Shown: positions 11,986 through 23,250 of the stretch, in pieces
Layout of the letters: each line of letters begins with the position of its first letter
Position numbering within the stretch: the first letter of the stretch is position 1
The notes under the pieces: generated by a model
Seen by the model: only the letters and a program-made list of their open reading frames with translations
What the model was told of the DNA's origin: nothing
Database searches by the model: none
Assembly (NCBI GenBank): GCA_947652605.1
Contig: OX393576.1
Coordinates: forward strand, 53,482,966-53,546,965
DNA: 64,000 nt
Source of the DNA: Elmis aenea
Taxonomy: Eukaryota > Arthropoda > Insecta > Coleoptera > Elmidae
Direction of reading: 5' to 3'
Made by a program: the position numbers and the translations under genes

Positions 11986-12720
11986 TTCTATATAACTGAA
12001 GAATAACTAACAACGTCCGTAAACTAAGATAAGTTAAAGAACTTTAACAACGTTTAAGAACCTGTCAAAGTTAATGACCTAATCACAAGATCTCTGGCCG
12101 ACTTTTCAGGCGCGAGATAAGCAAATTCGATGTCCAGCTACCAGTATCACAGGTCGCAACAAGTTATACAACCACACACGGCTGTTGGCTAAATATATTC
12201 TGCGACGCAATAAATAGCGAAGTACACACGTGAGTTAGTAAAGCACTAAAGAACACAGTGAAGTTCAACAAGTCATCTTCAATATGTGCTACGTCAGTAC
12301 ATGTGATAACGAGTATTAAAAGTTCAGTTTTGCGATAGCCTCGTACAGTTGAGACGCACTAAGTAAAAGTTATTTTATTTTCCAATGACACTAGAAAATA
12401 TTCCGTGAATGAATTTTCCACAAGCCTTTCCAAGCCATATTTTTATCTTCCAATTCGGAACAATTATTATTTTTAAGTTGGCGATGCACACACGCTGAAG
12501 AGCAATTTAAGGCGACGTCGGCGATATACCACTCACGACGAAATCCACACACCGTATGCTGAAAGCCGCACGAAATTGCTGATCTAGCGGCGTTGGAGGA
12601 CAGGCCCACTCAAGCATGCGCAAGAGCTGGCGCCACGCACACGCGCTCACACGCTGGTTGTGTAATTGCAACTTACGCATCGTACCCACGTGACCCATTA
12701 TACCTGTAAAGGATTAAAAA
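11986..12720 (-). promoter_or_regulatory. foxo 5' region, GC-richer, possible promoter/5' UTR
   Basis: Upstream of the foxo ATG, especially 12480-12700, the sequence is visibly richer in GC and CpG than the flanks and holds a CACGTG E-box near 12690. Short frames here have no coding look. A transcription start or a non-coding 5' exon is plausible, but none can be fixed by eye. Confidence 0.35.
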
Positions 12721-13440
12721 ATTAATGATCCCCATAACCATTTCCACCCCATCAAACTAATATTCTCCCCTCAGCCAAGTTTAAGTTTTCCGAAACAATT
12801 ATAATAAGACGAATGTGCAGACGAGAAGAAAAGACACGACATATCACATAAAAATCTAGGACACTTTCGCACCAAGCTCCTCCCAAATTTCATTTTAGGT
12901 AGTAGCTATTTAGATAAAATACTTGAAACAATCCCAAGTCGTTTGCGAGGAACTCCCAGTAATAGGTTCATCCGCGATACATCTTCATTTATGTCCAAGA
13001 TTGAAATAAAGTTATAGCCTTAGTTTCAACACTAACGATCTAGAGAAACCGAAACTTTCTTACTACTACTGCACATTGAAAGCTATGGATCTAAAAGAAG
13101 TCTAAAAAGATTAAAATATTTTAGCGCTGATAGTGTTCACTGTTCACCCACATAACCAGTGATTCGGTTCATTTCGAAAAATAACCGCACAGTGTGCACA
13201 TTCCCAGAATAATTAAAAAGTACGCGAATGCATTTTTATTGCGGTTTGAGGTTTACCTCAAGTTAAACTCGGAAATGCAAACGAAAGTAACGTAAAATTA
13301 TGTAATAATGCAATACTAATCTATGCTTACCGCAGAAGTTGGCTTATACATACAGGTATTGATCAATTGTAGTAAATAAAATATTTATTAACGTACGAGG
13401 TACAGTTTAAAAATATACTTCTTGTGTGAGTGAATAGTAA
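12721..13440. other. no feature seen
   Basis: AT-rich, upstream of foxo on its strand. No gene or repeat supported. Confidence 0.35.
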
Positions 13441-13899
13441 TAGACCTGGCCAAAAAATATCTTAATTTTTCATTTACACATGTTGTAAGTTGTAAGTGGT
13501 ACTAAAAGTTCTGGAACTAAAATACCGAGATATCAAAAATTATGTTGGTCAAAGGTACTCAATGCTCATGCATTTTAAAATAATTGTCAAAACTAGTATG
13601 GTACATTTATATCAATCAATTGTTGATTGTTAAAATTTGTAAAGCAGTTCTAGTGAAATTTTCTTACTTTTGTAATCTTAAGCTGTTTTAAAATAATTTT
13701 ATTTAAGATTTTCACACAAAATTTACATGATTGAAACCTATTTTGGAACTGGTGTGCTAGTTATTGGAATTTGGGAATAAATAGTCAGAGTTTGGACGAT
13801 TTTCGGGAGCACTTCTCTTAGACTTAGCAGTAATACCACAGGATTTTTATGTATGTTTCGCCAAACTGGCTTTGTGACTCATAAAAAAGATGCCGGTAG

Positions 13900-14602
13900 G
13901 CTAATCGTTCGTACAGGCATAGGGTACAGGAGAAGTTGTTAATGGCATTCGTCAACGTATGGAACAAGAGCCTACAAAACCTTCAAAAGGTCTTTCTTAA
14001 GAAAATGGACTATGTTATGGAACATGCAGAACGATTGTAAAGAAGGACATAGACATGCATTCATATAAGATGCAATCATATCGTCCTTTTGCCGGCAGAC
14101 CACCCCAGGTGTCTTACGTACTGCCAGTGGTTTATCAATAATTTAATGAATTTAAAGTTAACATTTTCCTCTGACGAGACGTGGTTTTATCTTTCGGGGT
14201 ACGTCAATTCTCAAAATATGCAGATGTGGAGCACTGATGATTCGCATACTTTTGTCGAATTTGGATGGCAGAAGAATAACTGGGCTCGTTTTTTTTTTAT
14301 TTCGCCGTCAATGCCGAGAAATATAGATACAACATGTTGACTGAATTTGTCTAACAACTACAAGATGATGAACTTCAGCATGACTATTTTCAGTAGGACG
14401 GCGCAACAGCACATAAGTGTACAACACAAGTAACTATAGCTTTTCTTCGCGGCTTATAAGTTTGCATACACAAGTTGAGTTTCCTCCGAGGTCACCATTG
14501 ACCATTATTAACTATTTAGTGATCCCTTACTCAACAAATAGGATTTTCAGAACTCCTGTAGCTGATCTACAAGAACTGGAAAAAAGAGTTGTTGAACCAT
14601 AA
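13900..14602 (+). pseudogene. mariner-like (DUF4817-type) transposase pseudogene
   Basis: Conceptual reading in several frames gives pieces of the DDE transposase family that follows a DUF4817 helix-turn-helix: LPADHPR..YCQWF, then FSSDETWFYLSGYVNSQN with the first catalytic Asp and the conserved WFxLSGYVNSQN box (frame 14089-14340). Next come a QxDGATAHK box after a stop near 14396, and PPRSPLT near 14483 where the family has PPRSPDL. Stops and frameshifts between the boxes show it is dead. The N-terminal domain is not recognisable here. Confidence 0.75.
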
Positions 14603-14791
14603 CGCTAGTAATGCTGCAAAATGGTTTTGTTAGCATGAGGAAGCGCGTTAACTTGTGCATTGAAGAAGGTGGAAACAATTTTAACAGTTACTTTAAATTG
14701 CCTTTTTTTAATAAAATAAAAACGTTGATAGTCTTTTATTTCAAACTTCAAACTAGTAGTTTATTATTATTTCATCTCTGGAATTAATAAC

Positions 14792-15975
14792 CAGCGACTG
14801 AGAACGGAACGAAAACGAAAACGTTAAACGAAATTAACCGAAATTTTTTTAAGAACGAAAACGAAACCGAAAACGAAATTATTATTTTTCGTTTAAGAAC
14901 GAAAACGAAATAAATATTTTCCAAAACCGGTTTTAACCGGTTTTGTCGCTATTTCAATTTTATTTGTTAAACACAAACGCGAATTTACCTTCTGTGCTGG
15001 GAAGACTCAACGAGGCAGTAAAAAATCTCACTTGAAATAAGTGAGCTTCACTTTTCTCCATATATTTACGTGGATATGTATTAACAACTTTATTGTTTAT
15101 ACTTGCAATTTCGTGTAACACAGTTAACGGTACATATATTCTCTATTTCTAATTTGTTTTTTAGATCATCAATATAGAATATACACTTGATTGGATATAT
15201 ATTATCAATGTGTATGTTTTATTTGCGTTTAGACATAATAATAGTAAAATTTATTCTTACTTCGAAAAGGACTAATGTAAAAGAAGATTTATTGGAAGAT
15301 GTTTGCTAGTAAGATTTAACGGAATGTGAAAATGTATATTGTATGGTATGTACAAACTATAAAGTTAAAGTATATTTCATTTTCAAATTAATATAAATTT
15401 TTTTTTAAATATCTTTTTTATTTATAACATTTAGTAAATTATCCACTTGAATTCATTCTTTTGTCTTTTTAAATAATTACAGCAGGATCTTATTTAATTG
15501 AAATGCATAGATTTTTAGTACTAAAACAAATTTAAAACAGCACTTGCTATATTTTCATAAAGATCGTGTGTCTAATTTAACCTAACCACGTTGTGTTTTT
15601 GCACCTTACGGGTGTTAAATTTAATAAAATGGTTAAATGTTAATGTGTTTAACGATTTGGTAAATTTAATATGGCGATGGGGTTGGCCAGTCTAAAATAT
15701 GCTGTCCGTGAGCATCAAACTCCATCGTCATCGTTTATATTTTAGTTGAGACGCAAATATTGTTATCGTATTTATAGAGGGTTGTGGTGACTAGAAAAAA
15801 AAATTGATTTTTTGACGACAAAAAAAATATTGTAAAACCGGTTTTAACCGTTATTATTTCGGTTCACGAAAACGAAAAAAGAACTTTTTCGGTTAGAACG
15901 AAAAGAACGAAAACGATATATTTCGTTTTCGTTCCGAACAGAAACGAACGGATTTTTTTTCGTTTTTAGTCCCTG
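14792..15975. mobile_element. hAT element with GAAAACG-rich ends and 8-bp TSD
   Basis: Ends CAGCGACTGAGAACGG and the complement of CAGGGACTAAAAACG, followed inside by many GAAAACGAAA words and AACCGGTTTT motifs on both sides. TTAATAAC is duplicated at 14784-14791 and 15976-15983. At 1184 bp it has no coding frame and is non-autonomous. Confidence 0.88.
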
Positions 15976-16228
15976 TTAATAACACATTTATACATTATTG
16001 CATAAGATGTCACCCTGTGTATGTAGTTTTGGGCTTATACTAATATGTAAACAGATTGGTCTAAATGTGATATACTAGGAACTATATTACATCATAGTTT
16101 TTAATAACCTATTACAGGGCTGTCCAACTTCTACATCAATGCGGGCCATTTTTTCTACTGTTAAGTTTTAGCTGGCCACAATTGAGTATAAATTGTAATA
16201 GGCTAAACGCAATATTATACTCCATATA

Positions 16229-16726
16229 CAAGGTCTGTCGCAAAAATAACCGAATTTTTTAGAAATAGCAAAAACTAGTGGCGCCATCTATACAAAAATT
16301 TTGTCTTCGAAAAATACATCCTTCATTGATATTTTATCCAAATATGATGCTATTCGGATCATTAGAAGCTGAGTTATAATGCCCAAAGTGAGAGTATATT
16401 TTGTAGAACGGTCGAAACACGTTCGTTCGTACAAAAAGCCAACATTAAGTTTTATTAATTTTAAACTTGATAAAACATTTATCCATAAAATATCCGTAAA
16501 AAGAAAGCGTTATGACAACATTCCATACATCCAAAGGACCGTGACGAGCATCCTCGACAGCATGCAACAAAAGGATATAGCACAGGCGTTTGATGCATTA
16601 GTTGGCCTTGCAAATCGTTGTACGGCCGCAGAGGGAATGTATTTTGAATAAAATAAAATATTTATCCCCAAAAAATGCCTATATTTTGTTATTTTTAAAA
16701 AGTTCGCTTATTTTTGCGACAGACTA
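16229..16726 (+). mobile_element. internally deleted mariner-like element
   Basis: Ends GTCTGTCGCAAAAATAACCG and TTATTTTTGCGACAGAC are inverted copies with TATA next to both. It sits wholly inside the hAT element at 16115-16836. At about 500 bp it is far shorter than a full mariner (about 1.3 kb). Confidence 0.8.
16379..16651 (+). CDS. shortened transposase frame, start and tail only
   Basis: An intact 90-codon frame inside the nested mariner. It begins MPKVRVYFVERSK, like the N-terminus of this transposase group, and ends with the family's C-terminal pattern of an IQ.TVTSIL helix followed by NRCTAAEGMYFE. The helix-turn-helix and the DDE catalytic core that should lie between are missing, so it cannot be an active transposase. 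Whether it is translated, or acts as a DNA-binding repressor, is unknown. Confidence 0.55.
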   Translation: MPKVRVYFVERSKHVRSYKKPTLSFINFKLDKTFIHKISVKRKRYDNIPYIQRTVTSILDSMQQKDIAQAFDALVGLANRCTAAEGMYFE

Positions 16727-16844
16727 TAAATCGAGTGAAGGGTTACGTTGAATAATTTTTTGTAAGATATTCGGGAGTCATAAAATATCTTTCGCGGGTC
16801 GGATTTGGCCCGCGGGCCGCAAGTTGGACAGCCCTGACCTATTA

Positions 16845-19800
16845 TGTTTTTTTTAAATTATTTTGAAATTAATAGAAATTTTTTAGGTACAAAATACCAC
16901 ACTCAGTATAATCTCAGTTATATGAAGTTCGGAGTTGCATTATCGTAAAGTTTTAATTTTCATAGACGTATTATGTTGATTAAGAATTAGAAGGGTAATG
17001 TTTTTCCTTTAAAATAATTAATTAGTTATAATGCGAGATTGGTGTAGTTTTGTTTTTAAGAGTACCTATCAGACGTATTTTACATCACAGAAGAGCTCAT
17101 TAATATCCATCGTAAGCACAAAAAAATAGCGTGGGGTGACGATAAAAGATATCATTGACAATTGAGTTTTTTTTATCCAAGACACAGAAATCCAGTATTA
17201 GTTTTTCAGGGATCGAAGCAAATAAAAAGATCCGCCCCTTGTAAGATTAACACCAGTCAAGTGGTACTTCACACGATGTGTTAACCCTTAGTGCCGTGTA
17301 AAGACTATTAGCACCCCCGCCCCTGGCGGATCTGATCACTAAATCCACTCGACACAAATTGGCCCGTAAATTGAATACCGGAGACAATAAATCAGCCACA
17401 GAATCGTAACGCACTCTACCGCTTTTTGTGTGAGTTATGTGTAAGTGGATTTATTTTATGGATTAGTTTTTGTTCTAATGAATTACGCGATACATTTTAG
17501 AGTTTTAGTGAATGCAAATTTAACTGACTGTTCGCTTTAAAACTTTTGAACATTCCATGAACTTAAGTATAACCAGCTTTTAGTGTTATTTGCATCACAT
17601 TAGCACCTGTACCTAAAGAAAATGAACCATTTGTATGCTAATTAATTGCTATAAACGTTTTCAGAATATCTCTTTCGTTACTCAATATAATTAATCGGGT
17701 GTCATTATTATACCAAGTTGGGTAAAAATCATTTAAACTGCGCACGAAATGGTCAGCTAAAAACATCAATACAGTTTTTTGTCAAGACAAATAAATGAGT
17801 TCAAAATAGCGATTTATTTTAAGCGTGCATGTAAAAAATATATGTGACATTTATTTAAATATAGGATTATACATTTACGCCGATATTAAGTTTTTATAGT
17901 TGACTTTTTCTCCATTCTCTCCAAAACTATATCTCCAAATCTTCTCTTTACTATCTAGATTTTCATATTCATAAAAACCATACAATCAAGGGAACTTAGA
18001 TTATTAAGTAATGCCATCCGACTTTTAAAGGGAAGTCCAATTTTTGTTTTGTGTTCTTAATATCATAAAGGAAAGCAAAACTACATATTTTTGTCTACCA
18101 CGGCGCCTTTCCTTAGTAATTAATAAACATAGTTTGATTTATTCAAATAATTTTTTTAAAAGGGTTTTATTGGCATACCAGCAATATTTTCAGCGATTTT
18201 CTTAACACACATATAAAAACGAAAAGCAAAAAACAAGTTATTCCAGATATATGAATCATAAGAAAAAACCGATCGGCGATATCGCGCCCATGTATTTATT
18301 AACTGGCGTCACAGATAAAAAAAAAAGATATCCAGAAAGATGGATATTATTAATTCATTAACCTTGCAATAAAAATTAAAAACGTTAAAATTAAATCTTT
18401 TTGTGTACTACGTAAATCATTGCTCAGCTATTGATATACATACAAACTTACAAACATACATCAGTGTTTTGTTAATTAAGGTATTGTTAAAATTTAAACG
18501 AAACAATCTTATAAGCGTGTGGGTTCAGTAGTTTCTTTGCAAAGATACGCAACATTTTATTATTGCTATTTACATTGCATTTACATTCGATTTTGGTTAA
18601 ACTAGGTTACTATAGGGTCAATTATCTTATTAATTTTTGGCATAACTCTGTCACCAAACTAAATTGTTGGTGTTGCAATACGATTGCATCAATAGCATAT
18701 GTTTAATTAAGCGTGAATAGAAATTCTATCCCTAATTAAGACGCTTATGATATTAAATTTGTTAAAAAGAATAAAAGCACATGGAATCCGTCGATTTACA
18801 TAATTTGCACGATAAATTCCAATGGCCTAGACCAAGGGTGGCGAATCTTTTTATGTGGCCATGCCAAAATTTTACAGATATTATTTATCGAGTTACTGAC
18901 CTGCCGGACAGTTTTTAATAGGAAAAAATTAATAAATAAAATTTTGGTTGGTGTACATTAGAAATCAAATCTTCGACCTAGAAATATTTTATTTCATATC
19001 ACATGTAGATCGTTCTGAGAAAATTGACATTCTGTTTTTATCTCTGTTAAGAAGACAAATTTATGTGTTTCAATTTTCTGAACAACCATTTAACTAGTTG
19101 GATAATTAGCTACAATTATTAATAACTTCGGTCTTAACTCATTCCGTTAAGCAAAAAAATCTATTAAATAGATAAGAAAGTCTAAAAGCTGAGCTTGTGA
19201 AAACAACTAAAAAACGTTACCTTGTTTAATAAAACATAAATAATTATTAAAAATTTAAAAAAAAAGTTTTTAGCCAGTTTTATGCAGAAGTTATCAAGTA
19301 ATTTTTCTGCTTAGAACTTCCTTTCTCTTTTATAGATAAAAACAGTTTGATTCCTGATGTCTTGTTTTGATTTTTTAACACTTTTAGTAAAAACGCCACT
19401 TTTAGAAAATTAAGTTTTTGAGTACGTATTACTACTTAGGTTTAAATTTAAAAAAAAAAAACTTGTTTTATAGAGAAAAAAGATTTTAAGTTGGCCGTCG
19501 GTTTGTTACTGACAATACACTAGTATAATTTCATCTATTGTTAATTAAATTCAACACTTAATAGTGTTTTCTGTATATTAAATTTGTAAAACCGGTACCG
19601 TAATCTGTAAAAATACATACATTGCATAATATACCAATTATACAGTTACAATAATGATAGTAAAATTAGCCATTAACCGCAAAACAGACTATACTTTTCT
19701 CGTTAATGCAAGATCAACTTTTAACACGTTGCGTTAAATATAAACAAACACATGTAACTGTTTCTATGGAAAATAACAAATAATATTTTTTACAATGTAT

Positions 19801-20150
19801 TATACTAGTCTTTGGTCAATGTCATAATAATTACTTTTATAAAGCACGTTGCTGTTAGTTTTCTATAAATAGGTGTTCATGCAACTAAAAAAAAAATAAT
19901 TTACTTTAAACAGTAAAGAAAAGTACAGTCTAAAATGTTTACTAGCGTTTTTAAAATGATTTTATGTTGGAATGTACAGATTAATCGGCTCTTTTACCGA
20001 TAATTCAACAATCGGCCTTTTGGCCAATTAATCGGTGTTCATTAAATTTAATGATGACAGTAGATTGGATAATGTTAATAGCAATAGTTTTTTACTATTA
20101 CTCCAATTTGTAATGGCCATTAATTAACAAAATAAACTCAATAAACTAAA
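16845..20150. other. 3.3 kb without supported genes
   Basis: AT-rich. A single hAT-like end (AAGGGTGGCGAATC, near 18833) has no partner. A short cluster of CCGATTAATCGG-like words lies at about 19980-20030. No exon or RNA gene was recognised. Confidence 0.4.
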
Positions 20151-20154
20151 CTAT

Positions 20155-21222
20155 ACATAACATTTCCAGTATTGGGATCTTGCTTATTATAAGAGATACA
20201 AGTATATTAAATTAAATGAATTATTCCCAAGTCTGAGATCAATATTTAAAAGTACAAAATTCCTCGTTATAACAAAAAAAAAATGAAAAGTTTAATTTCT
20301 TCTTTCTCTAATAACTTTTTTGTTTTATTCGTTATATCAATTTTATTAGTAGATACTTTTTAATGTAGAATGTAACTTTTATTTTACATTTTTTTTATCA
20401 CTTACCATTTTTGAGATATTACCCCCAATTTCATTTTTTTTTAAGGGCCGCGAAGTTAGCTATGGAATAGTTGACGTGCTTTTTTCTGTCTTTTTAATGA
20501 AATATTACTTGCTTTATTTATTTGTATAAATAAGTCACAAAATCAAGAAAAATCGTATTTTACCCATCACTTATCAAGCTATCTATGAAAAAGAAACAAA
20601 AAGCAACTTATTAAATGTCAAATGACAGAATCAATTGTCTGCGGTGTCATTTATTAGAATTTTATACTATTGTTGTGATCATATAATTATGGGCACATTT
20701 AGACTAATGAAAAATTTGACATGTTGAGATGTTACATTCTTTGCCATAGGCCAAAGATATTGTTAAAAACAGATCATTCTAAATCTTCATTGATTTGTTT
20801 TGGATTTCGAAGAAACCACATTATTTTTAATTAATTTATTTCTGTAATAACGCGCACTTCGTTGCTTTCTATCGGGATATTCGGTCAGGTTCTACACAGT
20901 TTTTATGGTAAAGATATAGCCCCTTAACATGTCAAATTTTTCGTTATTTTTAAATGTAGCCATAATTATAACAATTACTACATAGACTATCGAATTACAC
21001 AAAAATACTATAAAATTCTAATAAACGATACCGCAAACAATTGATACTGTCATTTGACATTTAATTAGTTGGTTTTTGTTATTATTTTCATAGATAGCTT
21101 GATAAGTGATTGGTAAAATACGATTTTTTGATTACGTGACTTATTTATAAAAAAACCTGTACATCTTATAATAAGCGAGATCCGCAAGCTGGAAATGTTA
21201 TCTGGGACATCCTGTATATCAA
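20155..21222. mobile_element. 1.07-kb foldback element, family A
   Basis: The left end (ACATTTCCAG.. then TTGCTTATTATAAGAGAT) returns inverted at the right end (ATCTTATAATAAGCGAGATC, then CTGGAAATGT.ATCTGGGACATCCTGTAT). Internal blocks such as GTCACAAAATCAAG, ACTTATCAAGCTATCTATGA and AAATGTCAAATGACAG are also inverted, so most of the length can fold on itself. Two other copies of the same family are at 35860-36130 and 55170-55662. No coding capacity. Confidence 0.8.
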
Positions 21223-22400
21223 TTATAAAAAAATTTAAATAAATAAAGTTAATGCTATTATCTCGTATATTGTTAAAACATTTTTCTTTTAATAATATAA
21301 ATAAATTTTATTAAAAATCACTGACCTTTTTTCGAATTATCTCTTTGATGAAATGTTAAACCAATTAATTGCTTGAAACTATTTTTGATTTCTATAGAAT
21401 ATCCTGCATGAAAATATTGATTTAAATAATTTGTTTACACTATTAAACTAATTACTTACATAATTCAAGCATTTTTTATCTAAGTTGTTACGAACTGATT
21501 TAAATTCGAGGGCTCATTAGAGATACATTGGTTGCTAAATTTTGTACTAAATACTCAATTAACAATTAAATATCCAATATCTGCAGCTATTTTATTGATA
21601 AGGAAAGTTTTCTGAAAATTTTACAAAATTCTGTTTTTGCTACATAATTTTATTTATTCAAATTTAGTTAAGACTTTTATTCTGCATTTATTAGTCTTAT
21701 TAACTTTTTGCTAGTTAATTCAGTTTAGTTTTTAACGTTAACTTTTCGATTTGATTTTTAAAAACACTAACAATTCTAAAATAACAGAACATGTATTAAA
21801 ACTTCATACACACGTTATTTATACCTTAAACCTAAAATAATGATTAGCAGCTCTCAAATCTTTTAATTACGATTTTAAAATATTCAGGAAATGTAACAAT
21901 AAATACTTAAATGCTCAATATATTTTTAAAAATTTTACACTCTGCGATCTCTATTGGGTATAGTTTCTACTTGTATTGTTTTGAACAGGAGCATGGAAGA
22001 CAATAAGAGAATGTTATATGCATCTATGTTTAACGAATTAAATTATTTTGGGTCAACTCGAAAATAATAATAATTTAATAAAGTCGATATTTTTTACATA
22101 ACCTTTTCAAAAAAAAAAAACGTCCACTTTTAACAATTTTACAGGAGAGACAAATAACGTTTTATTGCGTGAAATATTGAGAAAAACGAATTTTTTCCAC
22201 ATGTATAATGATGACTGGTGTTAGAATGTCCACTTTATGCCAAGTAATGAGCAAAAAAACAGTAATTTAAAACAATAAAAAATTTCAAAATACTTTTAAT
22301 TGTTTATTTTATTATTGAAAAAAAAAATACATATTCTTTATCCTATCTGTATTTACTTACAGTAGATGTGCCATTGGTCATTTTACAATTTTGACCTAAA
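21223..22400. other. no feature seen
   Basis: AT-rich, no supported gene or repeat. Confidence 0.35.
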
Positions 22401-23250
22401 ATAGTGTGATACCAAAACAAAAAAAATGCCAATATCTTTATAAGTGTATTAATACTGGCGAAAAGTGTACAGTTATGAAACAGGATGATGTACAATTGCC
22501 AGATGGACATATCTTGATAGATATCTCAATATCATTAAAAATGGACATGTCCACTTATTGCATTGTACCCCTCAATTACTATTCAACTTGACAAATGTCA
22601 TGTCATTTTCTAGTGTCAGTTTTACATTATTACAAACACAGAACATATCACAAACACTAACGAAGTGTTGCCAACTCTTTCAGTCATTTTGGTTTATCCT
22701 GTATAAACTATTTGTCAAGATCTACTGGACAGAAGAGCAGCACATTAAAGTTTTATTTACCACCATTGAAAATCATTCAACAATGTTAAAAAAGAACTTT
22801 AAGACCTATTTTATAACCGAAGAAAACATTATATCAACATTACGAGTGGATTAGAAACTCATTTCAAACTAAACCTCAAGGTCTAGCAATTAAAGAAAAG
22901 AAAAAAATTCTAGATTTGACAAGTGGCGAAATCAGAAGACAACTTCATTGTAAATCTCTGTTTGAATTTTGAACCGGTGTTGATAATGAATTTTGTCTAC
23001 TAAAGTCAAGAGCTTTTTGCACACCGTATCTTTGTCAAACCGGGGTTTCTGCAGAGGCTGCCTTTAAAACAAAATACAGCTAAATATACAAAGAGAACCA
23101 AAGGTGTCAATCTTATAAAAAACTTTGCTCTGCAAAACAGTCACAAGGGAGCCATTATTTTTTAAATTTATTTATAACTTATTGATTTTAATTTAATTTA
23201 ATTGCGCGGTAATTTTGCAATATTTATATGTAACCCTGCCATAGGCGTTA
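22401..23250 (+). pseudogene. degenerate open stretch, possibly transposon-derived
   Basis: Frames at 22406-22591 and 22558-22854 and scattered pieces up to 23150 have more codon-like texture than the flanks, for example WTEEQHIKVLFTTIEN near 22726. They are broken by stops and I recognise no family. It may be the remnant of a DNA transposon. It could also be chance. Confidence 0.25.

Larger units (their letters stand above)
13441..16022 (+). mobile_element. decayed mariner-like element, probably split by a hAT insertion
   Basis: The transposase remnant at 13900-14600 lies between a weak left end near 13441 (TAGACCTGGCCAAAA) and a right end near 16020 (TCACCCTGTGTA). The right end sits only about 30 bp beyond the hAT element at 14792-15975, so the hAT probably inserted into the 3' part of this older element. 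The right end belongs to the ACAGGGTG class. The left end is a poor match and the outline is tentative. Confidence 0.45.
16115..16836. mobile_element. hAT element with 8-bp TSD carrying a nested mariner
   Basis: Ends CAGGGCTGTCCAACTT and AAGTTGGACAGCCCTG are perfect inverted copies over 16 bp, flanked by the duplicated octamer ACCTATTA (16107-16114 and 16837-16844). Just inside are the GCGGGCC/GGCCCGC words usual in this hAT type. Most of the interior is the mariner remnant at 16229-16726. Confidence 0.92.

Noticed and set aside
12391..12698. Two short minus-strand frames upstream of foxo
   Set aside because: No conserved motif; open because of the higher GC content. More likely 5' UTR or promoter.
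18833..18870. AAGGGTGGCGAATC hAT-like end
   Set aside because: No inverted partner or target duplication found, so no element can be drawn.
20600..21060. Direct and inverted copies of a TGTCAAATGACAG word, considered as a CRISPR-like array
   Set aside because: The copies are part of one foldback element. There are no regular repeats and spacers, and the DNA is eukaryotic.
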